Assembly: GCA_019422905.1 (NCBI GenBank)
Contig: JAHZCM010000014.1
Location: forward strand, 1 to 21,708
Direction: 5' to 3'
Source of the DNA: Oscillospiraceae bacterium
GTDB lineage: Bacteria; Bacillota; Clostridia; Oscillospirales; Acutalibacteraceae
Length of the DNA stretch: 21,708 nucleotides
Positions within the stretch are counted from its first letter, which is position 1. Every line of letters begins with the position of its first letter. The position numbers were made by a program, and so were the translations under genes. Below the pieces are notes generated by a model that was given only the letters and a program-made list of their open reading frames with translations, searched no databases and was not told the origin of the DNA. This document shows, piece after piece, positions 14,334-21,708 of this stretch.

Positions 14334-15470
14334 ATGGATTTAGAGCGATATATTGAGCAAAATGAAGAGGAGGCGCTTTCGCTGCTGCGGGCGCTCTGCG
14401 CGATTCCCGCGCCGAGCCACCACGAGGAAAAGCGCGCCGAGTTCTGCAAAAGCTGGCTCACGGCGCACGGCGCGAAGGGTGTTTTCATCGACGACGCGCT
14501 GAATGTGGTCTACCCGTACCGCGCCGAAAACGCGGGGCGGCTCGCGCTGTTTATGGCGCATACCGACATTGTTTTTCCGGATACGGAGCTGATGCCGCTC
14601 ACGGAGCGGGACGGTAAAATGCTCTGCCCGGGCGTCGGCGACGACACCGCAAATGTCGCCCTGCTCATGCTGATGGCGGCGTATGTTGCGCAGGCGCAGC
14701 CGGAAACGGACGGTGGGCTTGTGATTGCACTCAATTCCTGCGAGGAGGGCCTCGGCAATCTCAAGGGCTGCCGCGCGCTGATGGCGCGCTACGGCGAGCG
14801 TCTCGAGCAGGTCGTTTCCTTTGACGGCTATATGGAGGGAATCTGCAGCGCGGCGGTCGGTTCCCTGCGCTACCGCGTCACGGTGCGCACCGAGGGCGGG
14901 CATTCCTATGCCGCCTTCGGAAACCGCAACGCGATCGAGCGCATGAGCGCGGTGATCCAGGAGCTCTATGCGTACAAGCCGCCCGAAAACGGCAGCAAGA
15001 CCACGTTCAACGTGGGGCATATCGAGGGCGGCACGTCGGTGAATACGATCGCGCAGAGGGCGGAGATGCTCTATGAATTCCGCTCGGACGACCGCGGCAG
15101 CCTCGAGGATGCGAACGCGTACTTTGCGCGTGTGCTGGCGCAGTTCCGCGCGGAGGGCTTGGAAATCGAGGCGGAGCTGCTCGGCGAGCGTCCCTGCGGC
15201 AAAAAGGAAAACGACGACCCGCGCCAGGCGGCGCTGCTCAGGCGTTGTGCGGAAAGCGTAAAAAAGCGCGCGGGCTTTGAACCGGGCTTCCATCCCGGCT
15301 CTACCGACTGCAATATCCCGTTTTCCCTCGGCATCCCGGCCGCGACGGTCGGCCTTTGCCGCGGCAGCGGCGCGCACACGCGCGAGGAATGGATTGAAAC
15401 GGAAAGCCTGAAGGCAGGGCTCGGCATCGCGGCCGATTTGATCGCCGCGCGCTTCCTGCAAAAGGCGTGA
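14334..15470 (+). CDS. M20-family metallopeptidase
   Basis: The 378-residue hydrolase has the di-metal M20 pattern. AHTD has His76 and Asp78, GVGDDTANVA carries the bridging Asp, EEGLGN carries the catalytic Glu with a metal-binding Glu, and SGAHTREEW near the C-terminus carries the last His. A dimerisation lid (YRVTVRTEGGHSYAAFGNRNAIE) lies between them. M20 enzymes cleave dipeptides, tripeptides or amide bonds; the exact substrate is not evident. GAGGTGG (14320-14326) lies 7 nt before the ATG. The gene is inserted between infB and rbfA, which are usually adjacent, and follows the infB terminator closely. It ends 21 nt before rbfA. Confidence 0.88.
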   Translation: MDLERYIEQNEEEALSLLRALCAIPAPSHHEEKRAEFCKSWLTAHGAKGVFIDDALNVVYPYRAENAGRLALFMAHTDIVFPDTELMPLTERDGKMLCPGVGDDTANVALLMLMAAYVAQAQPETDGGLVIALNSCEEGLGNLKGCRALMARYGERLEQVVSFDGYMEGICSAAVGSLRYRVTVRTEGGHSYAAFGNRNAIERMSAVIQELYAYKPPENGSKTTFNVGHIEGGTSVNTIAQRAEMLYEFRSDDRGSLEDANAYFARVLAQFRAEGLEIEAELLGERPCGKKENDDPRQAALLRRCAESVKKRAGFEPGFHPGSTDCNIPFSLGIPAATVGLCRGSGAHTREEWIETESLKAGLGIAADLIAARFLQKA

Positions 15471-15491
15471 GATGAGAAAGGAGAATGCACT

Positions 15492-15839
15492 ATGCCAAGC
15501 CATAAGCTGGGCAGAACCACAGAGGACATCCGCCGGGAAATTTCGGCGATCCTGCGCGAGCTGAAGGACCCGCGCGTCAGCGGCATCATGCTGAGCGTCG
15601 TGCGCGTGGAGGTCACGAACGATCTGTCGTACTGCACGGTTTACGTCAGTGCGATGGAGGGCATGGACGCGGCGGAAAACGCCGTGAAGGGCCTGAAAAG
15701 CGCCGCGGGCTTTGTCCGCCGCGAGCTGGGCGCGCGCTTGAAGCTGCGCCATGTGCCGGAGTTGATTTTCAAGGCGACGGATTCCATTGAGTACAGCGCG
15801 AATATTTCGCGGATTTTGCACGATTTAAATAAGGAATAA
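15492..15839 (+). CDS. rbfA: Ribosome-binding factor A
   Basis: RbfA binds the 30S subunit and helps mature the 5' end of 16S rRNA. The 115-residue product shows the family motifs: HKLGRTTEDIRREISAILRELKDPRV at the start, SVVRVEVTNDLSYCTVYVS in the middle, RRELGARLKLRHVPELIFKATDSIEYSANISRIL near the end. The KH-like fold and length are normal. AAAGGAGAA lies just upstream of the ATG. It is followed after 32 nt by the R-M gene instead of the expected nrnA. Confidence 0.95.
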   Translation: MPSHKLGRTTEDIRREISAILRELKDPRVSGIMLSVVRVEVTNDLSYCTVYVSAMEGMDAAENAVKGLKSAAGFVRRELGARLKLRHVPELIFKATDSIEYSANISRILHDLNKE

Positions 15840-15871
15840 GCACAAAACAGGCGACAGGAGGGGGAGCGGCG

Positions 15872-18655
15872 ATGACGGACACACAGCAAAAGGCGGCGGC
15901 AAAAGCCTTTTCGGAGTACTGGAGGGGCAAGGGCTATGAAAAGGGAGAAAGTCAGGCGTTTTGGCTTTCCCTGCTGCGGGACGTTTACGGCGTGGAGTAC
16001 CCGGAAAAGTTTATCGCCTTTGAGGAGCAGGTGCATCTTGACCACACCAGCTTTATCGACGGGACGATTCCCTCCACAAAGGTTTTGATCGAGCAGAAGG
16101 GGCTGGGAAAAGACCTGAACAAGCCCATCAAGCAGTCGGACGGCACGCTTTTGACCCCGTTCCAGCAGGCGAAGCGGTATATTACGGAGCTGCCTCTGTC
16201 CCAGCACCCGCGTTGGGTCGTAACGTGCAATTTCAGCGAGTTTTATGTGTACGACATGGAGCGCCCCGGAGGCGAACCGGAAAAAATCCTGCTGGAGAAT
16301 CTGGAGAAGGAATGCTACCGGCTGCAATTTCTCGTCGATACCGGCAGCGAGCACTTAAAGCGGGAAATGGAGGTTTCCATTGCGGCGGGTGAAATCGTCG
16401 GCCTGCTCTACGACGCGCTGGCGAGGCAGTATGCGGACCCAAGCAGTGAACGGGCGCTCAAAAGCCTGAATATCCTCTGCGTGCGGCTGGTGTTCTGCCT
16501 GTATGCGGAGGATGCGGGGATTTTCGGGCGGCATGGAATGTTTCATGATTATCTTGCGGAGTTTGACGCGCGGAGAATGCGCAAAGCGCTCATAGAGCTG
16601 TTCCGGATACTGGACACGGAGCCGGAGCGGCGCGACCCCTATTTGCAGGACGATAACCCGCTGCTTTCTGCGTTTCCCTACGTGAACGGCGGCTTGTTTG
16701 CGGATGAAGAAATTGAGATCCCGCCCTTTACCGATGAAATCCGTGATCTGCTGCTTTCCAGAGCCAGCGACGGGTTTGATTGGTCGGAGATCAGCCCCAC
16801 GATTTTCGGCGCGGTGTTCGAGAGCACGCTGAACCCGGAAACTCGGCGTTCCGGCGGTATGCATTACACCAGCATTGAGAATATCCACAAGGTCATTGAC
16901 CCGCTGTTTCTGGACGCCCTGCGGGAGGAGCTGAACGGCATTCAGGCAATCGCCGTGGAGCGTACCAGAGACAAAAGGCTGCGGGCGTTTCAGGAAAAGC
17001 TGGCGGGACTGACGTTTCTCGACCCTGCCTGCGGCTCCGGCAACTTTCTGACGGAGACGTATATTTCCCTGCGCCGGCTGGAAAACGAGGCGCTTTCCGC
17101 CTTGCAGCACGGGCAGATTGTCTTTGGCGCGGAGGGCTGGAACCCGATCCGGGTTTCTATCGGCCAGTTTTACGGTATAGAGATCAATGACTTTGCCGTG
17201 ACGGTGGCGAAAACGGCGCTCTGGATTGCAGAAAGCCAGATGATGAAGGAGACCGAGGCCGTGGTGCATATGTCTCTGGACTTCCTGCCGCTGAAAACAA
17301 ACGCCTATATCGTGGAGGGCAACGCCCTGCGGCTGGACTGGGAAAGCGTCGTGCCAAAGCAGAAGCTGAGCTATATCATGGGCAATCCGCCGTTTGTTGG
17401 CGCGAGGCTGATGTCTGCAGAGCAGAAGGACGACCTGATTTCTGTTTTCGGGGCAAGGTGGAAAAACGCCGGAAATCTGGACTATGTTTCCTGCTGGTAC
17501 AAGAAAGCCGCAGATATGATGAACGGCACTTCTATCCGTGCGGCGCTGGTATCCACCAACTCCGTGACGCAGGGTGAAGCGGTGGCGAACCTGTGGAAGC
17601 CGCTCTTTGCGCAGGGCGTCCATTTCGATTTTGCCCACCGCACATTCCGCTGGGACAGCGAGGCCAACGCGAAAGCCCATGTCCATTGTGTCATTGTCGG
17701 ATTCAGCACGGCGGCGAACAGCAGTCCGAAAACGATTTATACGGATAGCCGCCCGGCTATCGCGGAGAATATCAACGGGTATCTGCTTGACGCGCCGAAT
17801 GTTTTTGTGGACAGCCGGAGCAAGCCGCTTTGCGATGTCCCTTTAATGAGTTTGGGAAATCAACCGATTGATGGTGGTCACTATTCTTTCACCAAAGAGG
17901 AAATGAAGGAATTCGTAACTAAAGAACCTGAAGCGCAAAAATTTTTTAGACCTTGGATGGGGTCAAAAGAGTTTATAAATAGAATCCCTCGTTATTTCTT
18001 ATATTTAAGAGAGTGTACTCCGACGGAGCTGAGAAAACTTCCTGAATGTTGCAAGCGGATCGAAGCAGTTCGACAAAGCCGATTGGAGAGTAGTCGGGAT
18101 GTTACGCGCCGACTGGCTGATACTCCGAGAGAATTTGCATTTACTAATATTTCGAAAGGTACATACGTTGTTGTTCCTGAAGTTTCTTCGGAACGTCGGC
18201 GCTATGTGCCGATGGGATTTATGAACCCAGATACTCTTTGTAGTAACTTAGTAAAAATTGTGCCTAATGCAACACTGTATCATTTCGGCGTACTGACTTC
18301 TAACGTTCATATGGCGTGGATGCGTGCGGTGTGCGGCCGTCTCAAAAGCGATTATCGGTATTCCAATACAGTAGTTTACAACAACTTCCCTTGGCCTGCG
18401 CCTGACGAGGCGCAGAAAGCCAAAATTGAGCAGACTGCGCAGGCAATTCTGAACGCGCGGGCACTCTATCCGGATGCAAGCCTTGCCGATTTGTACGACG
18501 AGCTGACCATGCCGCCTGAGCTGCGCCGCGCCCACCAGAATAACGACCGCGCCGTGATGCAGGCCTACGGCTTTTCTGTCAAAGGTATGACCGAGAGCGC
18601 CTGCGTTGCCGAGCTGATGAGGCTCTATCAGGCGCTTACAGAAGAGAAGGAGTGA
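15872..18655 (+). CDS. MmeI-like Type IIL restriction-modification enzyme (nuclease and methyltransferase in one chain)
   Basis: The 927-residue protein has the architecture of MmeI-like enzymes, which cut and modify DNA with one polypeptide. Near the N-terminus, Asp63 and the E74-Q-K76 pair form a PD-(D/E)xK-type nuclease site. A helical spacer follows. The adenine methyltransferase domain has motif I DPACGSGNF at residue 384 onward and motif IV NPPF at 505-508. A target-recognition domain (roughly 640-830) and a C-terminal helical part with YNNFPWPAPDEAQ and LYDELTMPPELRRAHQNND complete it. Length is close to MmeI and no frame break is visible, so it may be active. An AGGAGGGGG site precedes the ATG. 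No separate methyltransferase or controller gene lies nearby. It sits between rbfA and nrnA. Confidence 0.87.
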   Translation: MTDTQQKAAAKAFSEYWRGKGYEKGESQAFWLSLLRDVYGVEYPEKFIAFEEQVHLDHTSFIDGTIPSTKVLIEQKGLGKDLNKPIKQSDGTLLTPFQQAKRYITELPLSQHPRWVVTCNFSEFYVYDMERPGGEPEKILLENLEKECYRLQFLVDTGSEHLKREMEVSIAAGEIVGLLYDALARQYADPSSERALKSLNILCVRLVFCLYAEDAGIFGRHGMFHDYLAEFDARRMRKALIELFRILDTEPERRDPYLQDDNPLLSAFPYVNGGLFADEEIEIPPFTDEIRDLLLSRASDGFDWSEISPTIFGAVFESTLNPETRRSGGMHYTSIENIHKVIDPLFLDALREELNGIQAIAVERTRDKRLRAFQEKLAGLTFLDPACGSGNFLTETYISLRRLENEALSALQHGQIVFGAEGWNPIRVSIGQFYGIEINDFAVTVAKTALWIAESQMMKETEAVVHMSLDFLPLKTNAYIVEGNALRLDWESVVPKQKLSYIMGNPPFVGARLMSAEQKDDLISVFGARWKNAGNLDYVSCWYKKAADMMNGTSIRAALVSTNSVTQGEAVANLWKPLFAQGVHFDFAHRTFRWDSEANAKAHVHCVIVGFSTAANSSPKTIYTDSRPAIAENINGYLLDAPNVFVDSRSKPLCDVPLMSLGNQPIDGGHYSFTKEEMKEFVTKEPEAQKFFRPWMGSKEFINRIPRYFLYLRECTPTELRKLPECCKRIEAVRQSRLESSRDVTRRLADTPREFAFTNISKGTYVVVPEVSSERRRYVPMGFMNPDTLCSNLVKIVPNATLYHFGVLTSNVHMAWMRAVCGRLKSDYRYSNTVVYNNFPWPAPDEAQKAKIEQTAQAILNARALYPDASLADLYDELTMPPELRRAHQNNDRAVMQAYGFSVKGMTESACVAELMRLYQALTEEKE
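17842..18300 (+). other. AT-rich target-recognition segment inside the R-M gene
   Basis: By hand count, 17881-18300 is about 41% GC, while 60-nt samples on either side are 53% (17341-17400) and 65% (18481-18540). TTA, ATA and AGA codons cluster here. The segment encodes residues of about 657-810, which corresponds to the DNA-recognition domain of MmeI-like enzymes. The reading frame stays open through both boundaries. Confidence 0.72.
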
Positions 18656-18659
18656 TTTT

Positions 18660-19607
18660 ATGGCAGATCTGCAGCGGGCCGCGGAGCTGCTCCGCGGCTG
18701 GGATAAAATTCTGATTTTGAGCCACCGCTCGCCGGACGGCGATACGCTGGGCTGCGCTTCGGCTTTGAGCCGCGCGCTGATTTCGCTCGGAAAGTCGGTG
18801 CGGTTCCGGTGCGCGGACGAGGTTTCCCCGAAGTTCGCGTACCTGTTTGACGGCATTGCGTACGGCGAATTTGAGCCGGAGCGGATTGTCACCGTGGACG
18901 TGGCGGACAAAAGCCTTTTGGGCGCGCTGGAGCGCCTCGGCGAGCGCGCCGATCTTGCGATCGACCACCATGCGACGCACCGGCCCTTTGCAAAGGAAAC
19001 GTATGTGGATGCGTCGGCGGGCGCGGCCTGCCAGATTATATGGAGGCTGATGCCGAAGCTCGGCGCCGAAATCACGCCGGAAATTGCGGATTGCCTGTAT
19101 ACGGGCATCTCGACGGATACCGGCTGCTTTCGTTATCCGAACGCCACGCCGGAGACGTACCGCATCGCCGCCGACCTGATAGAATGCGGCGCGCGCGCGG
19201 CGGAGATTAACCGCGTGATGTTCGATACGAAGAGTCGCGCGGCGATTGCGCTCTTAAAGCGCGTGTACAGCGATATGGAGTTTTTCTGCGGCGGACGGTG
19301 CGCGGTGCTCTGCCTGACGCAGGCGCTGATCGAGGAAACGGGCGCGCAGGAGGACGACCTCGACGGCGTTTCGTCCCTTGTGCGGCAGGTAGAGGGCGTC
19401 CTGTTCGGCCTGACCATCCGCGAACGCGGGAGGGATGAATACAAAGTTTCGATGCGCGCCACGGAGCCGATGAACGCCGCGGAGGTGTGCGCGCGGTTTG
19501 GCGGCGGCGGGCATAAGGGCGCGGCGGGCTGCACGATCCACGCGCCGCTTGAAGAGGTCAAGGCGCGCGTCGTCGCGGCGTGCGGCGAGGCGCTGGAGAA
19601 GCTATAA
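18660..19607 (+). CDS. nrnA: DHH/DHHA1 phosphoesterase NrnA (oligoribonuclease / PAP phosphatase)
   Basis: NrnA degrades very short RNA oligonucleotides and removes 3'-phosphate from pAp. The 315-residue protein has the DHH-family metal motifs: SHRSPDGDTLG with His22, Asp26 and Asp28, TVDVAD, IDHHATH (Asp102, His103, His104) and GISTDTGCFRYP. The C-terminal DHHA1 domain ends with FGGGGHKGAAGCTI. Its ribosome binding site AAGGAG lies in the last codons of the R-M gene, 4 nt of gap separating them, so its translation is probably linked to the R-M gene. Location between rbfA and truB is canonical apart from the insertions. Confidence 0.93.
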   Translation: MADLQRAAELLRGWDKILILSHRSPDGDTLGCASALSRALISLGKSVRFRCADEVSPKFAYLFDGIAYGEFEPERIVTVDVADKSLLGALERLGERADLAIDHHATHRPFAKETYVDASAGAACQIIWRLMPKLGAEITPEIADCLYTGISTDTGCFRYPNATPETYRIAADLIECGARAAEINRVMFDTKSRAAIALLKRVYSDMEFFCGGRCAVLCLTQALIEETGAQEDDLDGVSSLVRQVEGVLFGLTIRERGRDEYKVSMRATEPMNAAEVCARFGGGGHKGAAGCTIHAPLEEVKARVVAACGEALEKL

Positions 19608-19626
19608 AACGAGAGGAGTTTTTTAC

Positions 19627-20460
19627 ATGAGAGAATTGACGCCGGAGGAGATTCGGGAAATCACGATGCGCGGGCGCGCGTTTTTGAAGCAGGATGCGAG
19701 CGACGAGCCGGAGGGCTATAAATCGGACCAGCAGAAGATGCTGCCGCAGCCGCCGCTTGTCAAGGCGCCGATGAGCGATATCCGTATCGATCTGCCGATG
19801 GACTTTAAGCCGCTGGGTTTGGAGAAGAACCTGCTGAACGTGATTTTCAACCGCTGTTCCTCCCGTGTGTATACGGACGAGCCGCTGAAGCTCTTGGAGC
19901 TTTCGTTCCTCCTGTGGGCGACGCAGGGCATCAAGGGAATCCGCGGCAGGAAATACGCCACGCTGCGCACGGTGCCGTGCGGCGGCGCGCGCCATCCGTT
20001 TGAAACCTACCTGCTTGTCCGCAAGGTGGAGGGCCTGCAGCCCGGCAAATACCACTACCTGCCGATGACCAACCAGATCGAATACCTCGGCCCGGTGGAA
20101 AATATAGAGGACGTGCTGAACGAATCGCTCTGCGATCAGCGCTGGGCGAAAAAATCCAGCGTCGTGTTTTACTGGTCGTTCGTGCCGTACCGCACCGAGT
20201 GGCGCTACGGTATTTTCAGCCACCGCGGCTCTCTGGTCGATATGGGCCATGTCGGCGAGAACCTGTATCTGGCCTGCGCCGCGACGAATATCGGAACCTG
20301 CGGCATCGGCGCGTATGAGCAGAGCTTCTGCGACGCGCTTTTCGGCCTGGACGGCGAGGAAGAGTTTATCATCTACACAGAGACGGTCGGCACGATCCGC
20401 GCCGAGGACAAGGACGCGGAGAAGGATTTCTATAAGTTTGTAGAGGAAGCGGGCTGGTAA
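19627..20460 (+). CDS. SagB-type nitroreductase / dehydrogenase
   Basis: The 277-residue product belongs to the FMN-dependent nitroreductase fold, SagB/ThcOx-like branch. RCSSRVYTDEPLKLLELSFLLWATQGI and RTVPCGGARHPFETYLLV form the flavin-binding part. GTCGIGAYEQSFCDALFGLDGEEEFIIYTETVG is the C-terminal signature. Some SagB proteins oxidise azolines in peptide natural products, but no cyclodehydratase or precursor gene is present, so the role is open. The ATG at 19627 has GAGAGGAG about 9 nt upstream; the frame is open further up but overlaps nrnA. It follows nrnA by 19 nt and precedes a structured non-coding stretch before truB. Confidence 0.85.
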   Translation: MRELTPEEIREITMRGRAFLKQDASDEPEGYKSDQQKMLPQPPLVKAPMSDIRIDLPMDFKPLGLEKNLLNVIFNRCSSRVYTDEPLKLLELSFLLWATQGIKGIRGRKYATLRTVPCGGARHPFETYLLVRKVEGLQPGKYHYLPMTNQIEYLGPVENIEDVLNESLCDQRWAKKSSVVFYWSFVPYRTEWRYGIFSHRGSLVDMGHVGENLYLACAATNIGTCGIGAYEQSFCDALFGLDGEEEFIIYTETVGTIRAEDKDAEKDFYKFVEEAGW

Positions 20461-20493
20461 GTCGTTTGGCGCGAATACTTCGCGGCAAACGAC
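20461..20493. repeat. Stem-loop A of the structured element
   Basis: GTCGTTTG pairs with CAAACGAC, then a G-G mismatch, then CGCGAA pairs with TTCGCG around a TAC loop. That is 14 base pairs starting at the base after the nitroreductase stop codon. Confidence 0.8.
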
Positions 20494-20494
20494 T

Positions 20495-20552
20495 GGATAA
20501 AACGCTTTGTCTTGAGGACATTTTCGCTACGCGAAAAACCAGCGTTTTATCC
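20495..20552. repeat. Three-way-junction-like inverted repeat B
   Basis: A perfect 12-bp outer stem (GGATAAAACGCT 20495-20506 with 20541-20552) encloses two inner hairpins: TGTC/GACA (20508-20520) and the 7-bp TTTTCGC/GCGAAAA (20521-20537). Nested pairing of this kind suggests selection on a folded structure. Confidence 0.78.
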
Positions 20553-20578
20553 CCTTTGGCGCGCAGCACTATTCTTGG

Positions 20579-20601
20579 GAAACTGTGCACTGCACAGTTT
20601 C
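20579..20601. repeat. Perfect 23-nt palindrome C
   Basis: Arms GAAACTGTGCA and TGCACAGTTTC flank a single centre base at 20590. With a one-base centre it is better as a DNA palindrome or as part of a larger fold than as a simple RNA hairpin. Confidence 0.8.
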
Positions 20602-20819
20602 TGCGGTCGCACAGCAGCGGGGTCGTGGAACAGAATACGCAAGTATTGTATGCGCTCGGTTCCCTCACTTCGCCGGTGCGGGAAATTGACTTAGCAGACG
20701 TGTATGCGGGACACTTCCCGAAATCAACCCTTATACAAGAATTAAAAGTTTTCGCCTGTCTTTTTAAAAGGCGGTAGGGTCGAGGGGCGGCGCCCCGGTA
20801 CCGTCTGTCGGAGATAAAA

Positions 20820-21708
20820 ATGGATGGAATTATAGTTTTGGATAAGCCGCAGGATTTCACCTCGTTCGACGCGGTGGCGGTGGTGCGCGGCCTGACGCGC
20901 GAGAGGCGCATCGGGCACACCGGCACGCTGGACCCGATGGCGACCGGCGTTTTGCCGCTGCTTCTGGGCCGCGCGACGAAGGCGGTTTCGCTTTTGCCCG
21001 ATACGGATAAGTCTTATGAGGCGGCGTTCCGCTTCGGCGAAACGCGCGACACGGGAGACGCGACCGGAGCGGTGCTGAAAACGGACGAAACGCCGGTGAC
21101 GGCAGAGGCGCTTGAGGCGGTGCTTCCGCGCTTTACGAGCGACATCCTGCAGGTGCCGCCGATGTATTCGGCGGTATCGGTCAACGGGCAGCGCCTCTAT
21201 AAGCTCGCGCGGCAGGGCATTGAGATCGACCGGGCGCCGCGTCCGGTGCATGTCGCGGCGCTGCGCGTGCTGGAATACGATGAAGAAAAGCGTGCGGGCA
21301 GGCTCGCGGTCACGTGCTCGAAGGGCACGTATATCCGCACGCTCATCGAGGATATTGCCGCTGCGCTCTCCACGGGCGGCGTGATGACGGCGCTCCGGCG
21401 CACGGCGGCCTGCGGCTTCACGCTCGCGGACGCGGTCTCGCTCGACGCGCTCAGGGCGATGAAGGAAACCGGCGATTTTACCGGCGTCCTGCGCCCGGTG
21501 GACAAGCTGTTTTCCACGCTGCCCGCCGTGTGGGTCACGCCGGCGCAGGGAAAGCGGTATTTAAACGGCGGCGCGCTGGATTTTGCCCGCTGCCGTGCGC
21601 CGCGCCCTGCGATGCCGGAGGGCGCGCAGGTGCGCGTCTGCTGCGAAGGGCGGTTTCTGGGGCTTGCGCAGCTCAGGGAGGGCGCGCTGTACTACGTCAA
21701 ATCATTTT
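20820..21708 (+). CDS. truB: tRNA pseudouridine-55 synthase TruB (3' end beyond window)
   Basis: TruB converts uridine 55 of tRNA to pseudouridine. The frame opens at the ATG at 20820 (MDGIIVLDKPQDFTSFDAV) and continues without a stop to the window edge, 296 codons. The catalytic motif GHTGTLDPMATGVLPLLLGRATK contains the nucleophile Asp38. Also present are DKSYEAAFRFGETRDTGDATG, QVPPMYSAVSVNGQRLYKLAR and SKGTYIRTLIEDI. The end (LGLAQLREGALYYVKSF) looks like the normal C-terminus, so only a few codons are probably missing. CGGAGA lies about 6 nt before the ATG. It is separated from the upstream operon genes by the hairpin-dense element. Confidence 0.95.
   Translation, partial: MDGIIVLDKPQDFTSFDAVAVVRGLTRERRIGHTGTLDPMATGVLPLLLGRATKAVSLLPDTDKSYEAAFRFGETRDTGDATGAVLKTDETPVTAEALEAVLPRFTSDILQVPPMYSAVSVNGQRLYKLARQGIEIDRAPRPVHVAALRVLEYDEEKRAGRLAVTCSKGTYIRTLIEDIAAALSTGGVMTALRRTAACGFTLADAVSLDALRAMKETGDFTGVLRPVDKLFSTLPAVWVTPAQGKRYLNGGALDFARCRAPRPAMPEGAQVRVCCEGRFLGLAQLREGALYYVKSF

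Larger units (their letters stand above)
20461..20797. repeat. Hairpin-dense intergenic element before truB
   Basis: Between the nitroreductase stop and truB lie about 340 nt with no convincing gene but many inverted repeats in tandem: 20461-20493, 20495-20552, 20579-20601, 20634-20647 (AATAC-GCAA-GTATT), 20660-20684, 20700-20714, 20753-20773 and 20784-20796. The 9-mer TTTGGCGCG occurs twice (20465 and 20555). The density resembles mobile palindromic repeat units or a folded non-coding RNA. The only long plus-strand frame starts at a TTG without a ribosome binding site. Copies elsewhere in the genome cannot be checked here. Confidence 0.6.

Noticed and set aside
14340..15821. 493-codon minus-strand open frame opposite the M20 peptidase and rbfA
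   Set aside because: Antisense to two genes with intact catalytic or family motifs; low-complexity Arg/Ala/His composition typical of shadows.
20466..20777. 103-codon plus-strand open frame between the nitroreductase gene and truB
   Set aside because: It starts at TTG inside a perfect hairpin, has no ribosome binding site, and every part overlaps inverted repeats. The residue pattern shows no domain. A non-coding repeat or RNA explains the stretch better.
1..21708. CRISPR array, tRNA or rRNA genes, transposase or integrase genes
   Set aside because: I looked for regularly spaced repeats, T-arm-like GGTTCGA motifs and recombinase motifs on both strands and found none.

Overview
The window looks like a chromosomal segment of a Gram-positive anaerobe of the class Clostridia, probably Oscillospirales/Ruminococcaceae-like. 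This is inferred from the rimP-nusA-ylxR-ylxQ-infB-rbfA-nrnA-truB order, a NusA without C-terminal repeats, GGAGG-type ribosome binding sites, sigma-A promoters of the TTGCAA-17-TATAAT type and fairly GC-rich codon use. Species cannot be named from the sequence alone. No tRNA, rRNA, CRISPR array or insertion sequence was seen.

Layout. (a) 1-628: the end of the ribosomal alpha operon (rpoA 3' end, rplQ, strong terminator). (b) 635-1129: a divergent pair, a 57-residue four-cysteine protein on the minus strand and an XRE repressor on the plus strand. They share a control region with two copies of one inverted-repeat operator placed on the promoters. (c) 1278-3139: a small membrane protein, an AEC-family carrier and ribulose-phosphate 3-epimerase. 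(d) 3421-8210: a four-gene Gld-like ABC transporter operon (ATPase, ABC-2 permease, GldG-like protein, DUF4340-like protein) with its own promoter and terminator. (e) 8260-9358: an AT-richer accessory patch with a 14-bp inverted repeat upstream of a -10 box, a lipoprotein and a small cysteine-containing secreted protein, neither recognised. (f) 9390-21708: the nusA-infB translation operon, with a promoter and terminator-like leader hairpin before rimP.

The translation operon carries unusual cargo. A terminator follows infB. An M20 metallopeptidase sits between infB and rbfA. A complete single-chain MmeI-like (Type IIL) restriction-modification enzyme sits between rbfA and nrnA. A SagB-type nitroreductase and a roughly 340-nt stretch packed with stem-loops sit between nrnA and truB, which runs off the end of the window.

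The strongest points for a second look are: the AT-rich, apparently foreign target-recognition segment inside the R-M gene; the R-M gene embedded without a visible break in a core translation operon; the hairpin-dense element upstream of truB; the duplicated operator shared by the XRE/four-Cys pair; and the unrecognised lipoprotein/secreted-protein pair. All GC figures are hand counts over short stretches, and no database search was possible.
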